Shown in pieces: positions 43,427-50,304 of a stretch of DNA of 53,396 bases. Every line of letters starts with the position of its first letter. The first letter of the stretch is position 1. Under the pieces are notes generated by a model. It saw nothing but the letters and a program-made list of their open reading frames with translations. It made no database searches and was not told the DNA's origin. The DNA comes from Bryobacterales bacterium (GTDB taxonomy: Bacteria; Acidobacteriota; Terriglobia; Bryobacterales; UBA6623), in contig JAPOOG010000096.1 in NCBI GenBank assembly GCA_026713545.1, forward strand, positions 1-53,396, read 5' to 3'. The translations under genes were made by a program, and so were the position numbers.

Positions 43427-45063
43427 TGGGCGCAACCGCCGTCGAATTCGGAAAGGTCGTCTTTGACGTACTCTTCCTGTCTTCCTTACGCGCAATGGCG
43501 CTCATCTTGCCTGTTTGGCTGGCTCTGTCTTTGATCCGTCCGCGCCGGCCGGCGCTGGAGCACGGAGTCTGGACAGCAGTGCTGTGCGGGATGCTCCTGT
43601 TGCCGGTGCTGGACTTATCAGGCAGGCTGCCGGGAACCTCTTCAAGTGTGATCGTCGAGACGACGGTTTCCGTCCCGGTGATGCCGGCATGGTCGGACGC
43701 AGCCGTTTCCCCCTTGACGACCGCTATCGGTTCTTCCGTTGACTGGCGGGGGTTAGCGGGTCTGCTATCGCTCTTGGTGACGTCGATTCTCCTCTTGCGA
43801 TCCATGACTGCATGGCGGCGAGTTCTTCAGTTGACGGCTCGGGCGGACGCCATTGCCGAACCCGCTTCACAAGAGTTGCTACCGAGTTCGCTCAAGGCGG
43901 CCAAGCTCGGCCACGCACCCAAACTGGTGTCGAGTCCGGAGGTCAGGACACCGGTGGTTTTCGGATTCATTCGGCCTGTCATCATCCTGCCCGCTACATG
44001 GCCGGAATGGGGCAAGGAAAAACTGCACGCGGTGCTTTTGCACGAACTGGCGCACATTGCTCGCCGGGACGGATGGATTCTGGCAGTGGCGGCTTTGAAC
44101 GACGCCGTATTCTGGTTTCATCCGCTCGCCGGCCGGGTGAACCGTCGCCTGAGGGAGCTGGCTGAGACGGCATGTGACGATCATGTCATCCTGGTTACGC
44201 GGGACCCTGGAGGATATGCCGAGACGTTGATCGAGATGGCTGCGGAAGGCCAGGAGGAAGGAGTGCTTCCGGCCGCAACGCCTGCGATGGCCCACACTCC
44301 TCGCATAACCCGAAGAATCGAACGAATCCTGCGAAAGCCGGGATTCCATTCCGGGATATTGCGTGGAACGGTGCGCCATCGGCTGACCGCGGCAGGCTTG
44401 ACCGCGGCCGTTCTGCTCTCGCTCGTTTCGACCACACTCGGCCAATCGAGCGGGGTCACTCTTTCCGGCTCCGTCGAAGACGCCAGCGGAGCGAGGGTCC
44501 CCAAGGCCATTGTTCTCATCGTGGACTCTGCCGGCGGCAACACCGAGGCGACCACCACGAGTGCGGACGGCTCCTACCGAATCCACGGTCTCTCGGCAGC
44601 ATCCGCCTACCGAGTCGAGGTTCGCGCCAGGGGTTTCGCGACCCACGAGCAGAAGGTAGACCTCACTGTCGACAAACACCTCGACATCACCCTGGAGGTC
44701 AGTCCAGTCGAGGAGATGGTCGTGATCTCGGGAAGCAGGCCGCCCGTCGAGGCCGGGACATTCAATATGTCGAGGTTTCGAGTCGGCGGCAACGTCGAGA
44801 AGGCGAAGCTCATTCACCACGTGCCCCCGGTCTACGGTATGGATGTCCAACGAGAAGGCGTGGAAGGCACCGTGCTGCTCGAGGCGGTGATCAGCAAGCA
44901 GGGAGAACCCATGGGCCTCAAGCCGATCAACACCGTCATCGACCGGCGATTGGTGACAGCGGCAATGGACGCAGTACGGAAATGGCGATACAAACCCATG
45001 CTACTGAACGGCCAACCCATCGAGGCTGCGACGACGATCAGCGTGGCGTTTCAGTTGCCATAG
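43423..45063 (+). CDS. BlaR1-type M56 sensor peptidase with carboxypeptidase-regulatory and TonB C-terminal domains
   Basis: 546 residues. Four N-terminal helices (SSLRAMALILPVWLALSLIR, GVWTAVLCGMLLLPVLDL, LAGLLSLLVTSILLLRSM) frame an M56 zinc metallopeptidase: H207-E-L-A-H211, and E248 in RELAETACDDH. A helix near 325-340 (AGLTAAVLLSLVSTTLG) carries the chain across the membrane. The outer part is a carboxypeptidase-regulatory-like fold (about 345-428, VTLSGSVEDASGARVPKAIV) and then a TonB C-terminal domain (about 460-545, YGMDVQREGVEGTVLLEAVI, AAMDAVRKWRYKPML). The usual penicillin-binding sensor is replaced by these two domains. Cleavage of BlaI on signal is the known family mechanism. Confidence 0.9.
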   Translation: MMGATAVEFGKVVFDVLFLSSLRAMALILPVWLALSLIRPRRPALEHGVWTAVLCGMLLLPVLDLSGRLPGTSSSVIVETTVSVPVMPAWSDAAVSPLTTAIGSSVDWRGLAGLLSLLVTSILLLRSMTAWRRVLQLTARADAIAEPASQELLPSSLKAAKLGHAPKLVSSPEVRTPVVFGFIRPVIILPATWPEWGKEKLHAVLLHELAHIARRDGWILAVAALNDAVFWFHPLAGRVNRRLRELAETACDDHVILVTRDPGGYAETLIEMAAEGQEEGVLPAATPAMAHTPRITRRIERILRKPGFHSGILRGTVRHRLTAAGLTAAVLLSLVSTTLGQSSGVTLSGSVEDASGARVPKAIVLIVDSAGGNTEATTTSADGSYRIHGLSAASAYRVEVRARGFATHEQKVDLTVDKHLDITLEVSPVEEMVVISGSRPPVEAGTFNMSRFRVGGNVEKAKLIHHVPPVYGMDVQREGVEGTVLLEAVISKQGEPMGLKPINTVIDRRLVTAAMDAVRKWRYKPMLLNGQPIEAATTISVAFQLP

Positions 45064-45184
45064 GAGAATATTGGCGAGAAGCTCCGGCTCCGATTCTGCG
45101 AGCTCGGGATCATCGAGCACTGCCATTTCCCGGAAGACATCAGACCATCCTCACCACTCAGGCAGTCTGTTACGATAGGCTTTC

Positions 45185-45583
45185 ATGGCGGAGCAGGAGA
45201 CTCCCAAGATTCCTGACCGGCTCTTTTTTCGCATCGGGGACGTGAGTCAGCTTACCGGTATCGAGGCTTTCGTTCTGCGGTTCTGGGAAGGGGAGTTCCC
45301 CGCTCTCTCTCCGAAGAAGACCTCGAGCGGTCAACGCCAGTATCGCCGCAAAGACGTAGAAACGGTGCTCGAAATCAAGCGCCTGCTCTACGACGAGGGC
45401 TACACGATAGCCGGGGCCCGCAAAGCGATGCGAGGCCGACCGAAGCAGAAGAAGAACGCTGCCGAGAGCGGCGAGCAATCTGAGCAGCTTTTCTCCTCTC
45501 CGAAAGCCAATGCCGCTTCTCCGGACCTGAGCGGCATCAAGCAAGAGTTGCGCGAGATCCTGGCCCTCCTGAACAGACGCTGA
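45185..45583 (+). CDS. MerR-family regulator
   Basis: 132 residues. A MerR winged-helix at the N-terminus: [32 protein letters not shown] and [34 protein letters not shown]. After a linker the C-terminal 30 residues ([17 protein letters not shown]) form a short dimer helix. It lacks the cysteines of metal-sensing MerR proteins; it is closer to the HspR/DUF-type. SurE follows 13 bases later, so both are likely in one operon. Confidence 0.85.
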   Translation: MAEQETPKIPDRLFFRIGDVSQLTGIEAFVLRFWEGEFPALSPKKTSSGQRQYRRKDVETVLEIKRLLYDEGYTIAGARKAMRGRPKQKKNAAESGEQSEQLFSSPKANAASPDLSGIKQELREILALLNRR

Positions 45584-45596
45584 GCCAACCTTCCCG

Positions 45597-46352
45597 ATGG
45601 TCCGTATTCTGCTGACAAACGACGATGGTGTCGGCGCGCTCGGGTTGCAGGTTCTCGAAGAAGCGCTCGCCGACGTGGGGGAAATCCACGTCGCCGCTCC
45701 GTTGAATGAGCAGAGCGGAACAAGCCGGTCGATCACCTTGCGACGGCCCCTGCGTTTTGAAAAGAAGGGCGTCCGGCGCTACGCCGTGGAAGGCACCCCG
45801 GCGGACACGGTGATGATGGCGGTGAACCAAATCCTGGACTTCCGGCCGGATCTGGTGGTGTCCGGCATCAATGCCGGATCGAACCTCGGCGAGAACATCT
45901 ATTATTCGGGCACCGTAGCGGCAGCGGCGGAAGCGGCCAAGTACTGCATTCCGGCGATTGCTCTTTCGGTGAACGCACGCAAGAACATCGATTATTCGCA
46001 GGCTGCCGAGCTGGCCCCGCGTATCGCGTTACAGGCGTTGGAAACGGGGATGCCTGCCGGGGTCGCCCTCAACGTGAACGTCCCTCATCCCTGGAAAGAG
46101 GGAATCGAGATTACGCGCCAGAGCCGGAAGATTTCCCGAAAACTGATGATCGAAGTGCTTGATCCACATGGCAGGCCGTATTACTGGATGCATGAGGAAG
46201 TTCCGTTGGCCGATGCCGAGCCGGGCAGCGACTACGCGGCGATCCGCGACGGCAAGGTTTCGATTACACCGATCCGGTTCGACCATACCGAGGAAATGTT
46301 GATCGAGCCGTTGCGGCAATCCTGGGAGAGGATCATGGCTCCTGATCTGTGA
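45597..46352 (+). CDS. surE: SurE 5'/3'-nucleotidase
   Basis: 251 residues, the usual length. It dephosphorylates nucleoside 5'- and 3'-monophosphates and short polyphosphates in the cytoplasm. Metal and catalytic residues are clear: LLTNDDGV (D9, D10), NEQSGTSRSITL, VEGTPADTVMMAV, and SGINAGSNLGENIYYSGTVA. The C-terminal SDYAAIRDGKVSITPIRFD is complete. It is coupled to MerR as above. Confidence 0.95.
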   Translation: MVRILLTNDDGVGALGLQVLEEALADVGEIHVAAPLNEQSGTSRSITLRRPLRFEKKGVRRYAVEGTPADTVMMAVNQILDFRPDLVVSGINAGSNLGENIYYSGTVAAAAEAAKYCIPAIALSVNARKNIDYSQAAELAPRIALQALETGMPAGVALNVNVPHPWKEGIEITRQSRKISRKLMIEVLDPHGRPYYWMHEEVPLADAEPGSDYAAIRDGKVSITPIRFDHTEEMLIEPLRQSWERIMAPDL

Positions 46353-46852
46353 CAGCCGGACTGGCCGCTCGTTGGACAATTCCATCTACGAGTTCGCCGG
46401 GGAATCCGCGCATCGGGCAGAGAAGACCGTAACGTTTCTCGCAACATTCTTGCCATCCGGCTATCTGGCATAGTCGAAGGCGGATCTTCCCCCCATCCCT
46501 CCCGCCGTTCTTCGCCCACTCGGCCCGGTGAATCGGGGTATGATGGTGCTGGAGAGGCGCACAGTAAAAACCCGAACAAAGTGAAGGACGCGCTTACCGG
46601 CTTCTCTGAGAGAAATCCCTTGCGAAAAGTGCAAAGGCGATCCGCCACCTGAACGTCAAGACGGGATCGCGCCAGAGCGGGCAATCGGCGCATGCGAAAG
46701 CCGACTACATCCAGCACGGAGGGAACACCGCCTGCGATGTTACGAGCTAGAGCGGGCGCGTTTCCGGGGCAAAGTGGCTCCCTGTGAATTGGATCAAGAC
46801 CAGAAACGCCTCTGGGAGTGCGTGAGAGAATGAGACCGGCACTGGGGGAAGC
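46353..46852. other. 500-base intergenic region with a relaxase scrap
   Basis: No complete gene. The part 46631-46750 is a remnant of a MobA/MobL-type relaxase (see that entry). The rest shows no recognised gene, RNA or repeat family copy. Confidence 0.5.
46631..46750 (+). pseudogene. Fragment of a MobA/MobL-type conjugative relaxase N-terminus
   Basis: One frame reads AKAIRHLNVKTGSRQSGQSA, then HAKADYIQHGGNT and ends DVTS stop. The order HLxVKTGSRxxGQSAxAKxxYI is the start of MobA/MobL/TraA relaxases, which nick plasmid DNA. The tyrosine and histidine triads beyond are missing. Only 40 codons are left, with no start codon, so it is a trace of a past mobile element. Confidence 0.5.
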
Positions 46853-47101
46853 ATGAACGGAGAGATCATCGCCATCGTGACGGTGGGGGTTGCCCTCGCA
46901 GGACTGCTGGTCGGGTTGTTCGCCTGGCTGCGGCAGGACATGACCCATCTTCGGACGGAGTTGCGGGACGACATCAGGCAGTTGGCCGATCGGGTCGGAC
47001 GGCTCGAGGAACGGGTAGCACGGATTGAACACAGCCAAGCCAAGCTGGAGGGCCTGCTGGAAGGGTTGCGGGAAGCTATCACCGGGCGTGTCCCCAACTA
47101 A
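46853..47101 (+). CDS. Small membrane-anchored coiled-coil protein
   Basis: 82 residues from ATG 46853 (GGGGGAAGC upstream). One helix IIAIVTVGVALAGLLVGLFA, then a heptad helix LRTELRDDIRQLADRVGRLE, RVARIEHSQAKLEGLLEGLR. It resembles small phage-holin/XhlA-like or conserved membrane ORFs found near mobile DNA. The role is unknown. Confidence 0.6.
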   Translation: MNGEIIAIVTVGVALAGLLVGLFAWLRQDMTHLRTELRDDIRQLADRVGRLEERVARIEHSQAKLEGLLEGLREAITGRVPN

Positions 47102-47110
47102 GGCATGTAA

Positions 47111-47254
47111 CAGGAGGAACCTCCGAGCAAAGCCAAAGCCATCGGCTGTCTGCTCGCCTTCATCGGGTTTTTCCTTTGCGTGCTTTATCAGATTGTTCAG
47201 CAGTGGGAGATCATCGTCGGCTTCGTGGTGCTCGTGGGGCTTGTTCTGTTTTAG
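47111..47254 (+). pseudogene. Short two-helix membrane ORF without a start codon
   Basis: From TAA 47108-47110 to TAG 47252-47254 the frame reads SKAKAIGCLLAFIGFFLCVL, then YQIVQQWEIIVGFVVLVGLV and LF. Two helices separated by Q-Q-W. No ATG, GTG or TTG follows the AGGAGG at 47112-47117, so either a rare start is used or the start was lost. Confidence 0.4.
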
Positions 47255-47390
47255 CCGTGGATGATTGGACGAAGAGCGGAGACGGATTGGCGTTGGTCGG
47301 GGCTATTGAAGCGTACCTCGACGCGGGTTTCGTGGACGCGGCTGATGACGCTGTGCAGTTTGCTCCGGGCGAAGCCCAGAGGGTGCATGG

Positions 47391-49406
47391 CTACTCGGGG
47401 GTAGCCGGGACAACCGGTTTCGGTCGCTCACCGTTGATGACCCAGCCGTGGAGCCAGCGGATTTTCCGCAGCAACAGGTCACGCCGGTTGAGGGGGCGAC
47501 GCAGGCCGTGGGGTTCGTCAGGATAGATGATGAACTCCACCGGCACCTCGTTCTTGAGCAGAGCGGTATAGAGGTGGCGCGCCTGCATGACGGGGACGCG
47601 AATGTCGGCGTCGCCGTGCCAGATGAGCGTGGGCGTCTCGATGTTGTCCGCGTAGGTCAGGGGAGAGGAACGCTGATAGACAACGATGTCCTTGCCGAGA
47701 TAGCTTTCGAAGCGCTCGGGGACATCAGTGGTTCGCAGAAAGCTCGGAACGTCGGTAACGGCGGCTCCGACGACCGCGGCCTTGAAACGGCCGGTCTGAC
47801 CGATGGTCCACGACGTCATGTAGCCGCCGTAGCTTGACCCGGAGATGCCGAGGCGGTCGGGGTCGGCGAGTCCGATCTTGATCAGGTGGTCGACGCCACT
47901 GATGACGTCCTGATAGTCGCCGATGCCCCAGGAGCCGAGGTTCGCCCGAAGAAACTTTTCGCCGTAATGTCCGCTGCCCCGAAAGTTGGGTCGATAGACC
48001 GCCCAGCCGCGCATCGCGAAGATGCGGTACTCGCCGTTCACGAACAGATTCGACATGACGGAGTGCGGCCCGCCGTGCGGGACGACCAGCAGCGGATAGC
48101 GACGGCCCTGGCGATACTGATGCGGCCAGTGCACCAGTCCTTCGATTTCCATGCCGTCGAAGCTCTTCCAACGAACGACCTCGGTGCGGATCTCGGGCCA
48201 CGATTTGATCTGTGGGTTGACCTCGGTGAGCCGCTTCGGCTTCATATCATCCAAGCGGGCAAAGTAGACATCCGGCGGCTCCGCGGCATTCTGGCGGATG
48301 AAGGCGATCGAGTCACTGTCGGCGGCGACGCTGAGTCCGCTCAGGAAGTCATCACCGTTGGTGAGGGCTTCGACTTTGGCCGTTTCAATATCGACGGAAT
48401 AGATCTGCGAGGCAGTGTGGTCGCCCGCGATGAAGAGGATGCGTTTGCTGTCGGAGGTCCAGAAGAACGTCTTGATCTTCTCATCGAAGTCGGGAGTGAT
48501 CTTGCGGCGTTCGAGCGTGGACGGATGGACGAGATACAGATAGGAGACGGTCACCCAGTCGTAACGCTCCGTCGAGATGAAAGCGACGTGATTGCCATCG
48601 GGCGACCAAACCGGGTGGGCATCCATACCCTCGCGCTCGACGAGACGCCGCGGTGCATGGCCGCGGTGCGTGACCGAAACCAGGTCGCCATGGAGATGCC
48701 CGCCGGCCTTGGCGTGAGGACGCTTGGTGAAGACGAGGCGTTCGCCGTCGGGTGACCAGGAGAAAGTGTCGGGGAACCACTGCTCGTAGCCGCAGACGCT
48801 GTAACTGGCGGGCGTGATCGTATTGGAGGTTCTGGTTTCGAGATCGATGATCGCCAACTGATTCATCGGGAGGTTGTTGCCATCGACGACGACCGGCATC
48901 AACGGATGGGGCGCCTTGGTGAAGAATCTCAGGTCGGCCGCATGAGCTTGCCGGAACAGGAACGCGATACGCTTCGAGTCGGGCCCCCAGCGAAAGCGAT
49001 CGATATAGCCGGGATGGTCTGTCCATTGCTCGGGAGAACCGCCGGCGGACTGGATAACCCAGACTTGACGGCGGCCGCTGGCGGAAGAGAAAAAGGCGAT
49101 CTTCGAACCGTCCGGGGCCCACACCGGACCGCTGCCGGCGGCGAGTTTGCGGTCTTCGCCGGTTCGCGTCGAGACGATGCGGATTTCCGAGCCCAGGCTG
49201 TTGCCCTTCGCATCGTGGGGCGTAACGACGTAGGCGACCTCGGACCCGTCGGGGGAGACCGCCGCGCCCCCGACGGAAGTGATCGGCAAGATCTGCTGCA
49301 GCACGGTCGATGAGTCATCGCCGGTCTGGGAGAGACCCGCGAGACAGGTCACGAAGACGAGCAGCGTGATACGAACGATGAGTTGCCGGCGCATCTTTTC
49401 ACCCAT
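47391..49406 (-). CDS. Secreted S9-family (prolyl-oligopeptidase-like) peptidase
   Basis: 671 residues. The signal peptide (MRRQLIVRITLLVFVTCLAG after MGEK) is followed by a seven-bladed WD40-like beta propeller (repeated VWSPDGNHVAF, FSWSPDGERLVF patterns), and an alpha/beta-hydrolase with G523-S-S525-Y-G (nucleophile S525), D601 in HGDADIRVP and H633 in DEPHGL. It is a dipeptidyl- or acylaminoacyl-peptidase type enzyme that trims exported peptides. A second start at Met5 is also possible. Its promoter region begins with palindrome copy 2. Confidence 0.92.
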   Translation of the reverse strand: MGEKMRRQLIVRITLLVFVTCLAGLSQTGDDSSTVLQQILPITSVGGAAVSPDGSEVAYVVTPHDAKGNSLGSEIRIVSTRTGEDRKLAAGSGPVWAPDGSKIAFFSSASGRRQVWVIQSAGGSPEQWTDHPGYIDRFRWGPDSKRIAFLFRQAHAADLRFFTKAPHPLMPVVVDGNNLPMNQLAIIDLETRTSNTITPASYSVCGYEQWFPDTFSWSPDGERLVFTKRPHAKAGGHLHGDLVSVTHRGHAPRRLVEREGMDAHPVWSPDGNHVAFISTERYDWVTVSYLYLVHPSTLERRKITPDFDEKIKTFFWTSDSKRILFIAGDHTASQIYSVDIETAKVEALTNGDDFLSGLSVAADSDSIAFIRQNAAEPPDVYFARLDDMKPKRLTEVNPQIKSWPEIRTEVVRWKSFDGMEIEGLVHWPHQYRQGRRYPLLVVPHGGPHSVMSNLFVNGEYRIFAMRGWAVYRPNFRGSGHYGEKFLRANLGSWGIGDYQDVISGVDHLIKIGLADPDRLGISGSSYGGYMTSWTIGQTGRFKAAVVGAAVTDVPSFLRTTDVPERFESYLGKDIVVYQRSSPLTYADNIETPTLIWHGDADIRVPVMQARHLYTALLKNEVPVEFIIYPDEPHGLRRPLNRRDLLLRKIRWLHGWVINGERPKPVVPATPE

Positions 49407-49410
49407 GGCC

Positions 49411-49448
49411 GGCCTTCTTTTCTCGCCATGTGGCGAGAAAAGAAGGCC
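49411..49448. repeat. Palindromic repeat, family P copy 2 (38 bp)
   Basis: Arms GGCCTTCTTTTCTCGCCA and TGGCGAGAAAAGAAGGCC with a 2-base TG loop. It begins five bases before the S9 peptidase start and lies where that gene's promoter or leader would be. Confidence 0.85.
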
Positions 49449-49622
49449 AGAGCCTTAGTGTAAGCGAGCGCTTGCACGACCGGAGTTCGAGGTAGGAGCG
49501 ACGGCCCGGATGCATCCGTACGCATACGGTGCTCAACACAAGCACCTGCGCCGCTCGGGTTGACCGTCTTCCCTCTCACTGGCGCTGCGGAAGCTCTTCG
49601 CGCTAAGGTAGCCTCATTGTTA

Positions 49623-49640
49623 GCCTGCATTTCTCACCAC
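49623..49640. repeat. Family P, half-palindrome copy 3
   Basis: GCCTGCATTTCTCACCAC, the left half of the 33419 palindrome with a base change; the right half is absent. Confidence 0.65.
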
Positions 49641-49663
49641 CCGACGGTCGAAGCACGCGATAG

Positions 49664-49724
49664 AAAGGCCGTGATCCGTGTTTCGTGACTCGTGATTCGT
49701 GATTCGTGAAAAAGCCTAAAGGCC
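49664..49724 (+). repeat. R1 dispersed repeat, copy h (longest)
   Basis: AAAGGCCGTGATCCGTG, then TTTCGTG, ACTCGTG, ATTCGTG, ATTCGTG, then AAAAAGCCTAAAGGCC. Four 7-base TCGTG-ending units follow the core. Confidence 0.85.
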
Positions 49725-49782
49725 ATGTTACTTGCGCCCAGCGGCGCGCGCCTCGTCCTGAAGGCCCTCTCATCCACTTCGC

Positions 49783-49798
49783 CTCGCCACGTGGTGAG
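49783..49798. repeat. Family P, palindrome core copy 4
   Basis: CTCGCCACGTGGTGAG, followed by AAAAGCAGCC, as after copy 2. The left arm beyond the core is lost. Confidence 0.7.
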
Positions 49799-49848
49799 AA
49801 AAGCAGCCTATTCCCGTTCCCTACAGGATTTCAGGAAGGTTCAAGACC

Positions 49849-50304
49849 GTGAAGAAAACCAATCGCAGACGTTTCCTTGCCAAGAGCGCCGCCGTGGCTG
49901 CCATGGCCGGCGCAGCAGGCACCGCCGCCGCCCAGTCCAAACCGGAGCGAAAGGTGCTCTGGCGGGGTGAGAGAAAACCCGATAATCCACTCTTCAGCCC
50001 GCTCGTCACCTACGGCAACCTGGTATTCGTGGCCGGCAAAGGCTATCACCAGGAAGGCGACATCAAGAAGCACACCGACGAAGTACTCAACAACATCGAG
50101 AAAGAACTCGAACGCGCCGGCTCATCGATGAATCAGTGCCTCAAGTGCAATGTCTACTTGCACGATCTGAACGATTACCGCGCCATGAACGAGGTCTTTC
50201 GCGGCCGCTTTGGAGACAATCCGCCTGTCCGCACGACCGTAGCAACCTACGGGGGCGTACCCGGAGACTCGCTGGTTGAGATCGACGTCATTGCATACAA
50301 ATAA
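49849..50304 (+). CDS. Tat-exported RidA/YjgF-family protein
   Basis: 151 residues from GTG 49849. The N-terminus KKTNRRRFLAKSAAVAAMAG is a Tat signal with a long hydrophobic part ending AGTAAAQS. The RidA domain shows TYGNLVFVAGKGYHQEGDIK, HTDEVLNNIEKELERAGSSM, VYLHDLNDYRAMNEVFRGRF, PPVRTTVA and PGDSLVEIDVIAY. RidA usually deaminates reactive enamines in the cytoplasm; an exported form is unusual and its substrate is unknown. It overlaps or nearly touches the M42 gene that follows. Confidence 0.88.
   Translation: MKKTNRRRFLAKSAAVAAMAGAAGTAAAQSKPERKVLWRGERKPDNPLFSPLVTYGNLVFVAGKGYHQEGDIKKHTDEVLNNIEKELERAGSSMNQCLKCNVYLHDLNDYRAMNEVFRGRFGDNPPVRTTVATYGGVPGDSLVEIDVIAYK

Noticed and set aside
43028..45063. 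Beta-lactam resistance operon
   Set aside because: BlaI and an M56 sensor are present, but no beta-lactamase or PBP2a gene lies in the window and the usual penicillin-binding sensor domain is missing.
46232..47038. Minus-strand frame of 268 codons across the SurE end and the intergenic region
   Set aside because: It overlaps SurE antisense and the relaxase remnant, with no domain.
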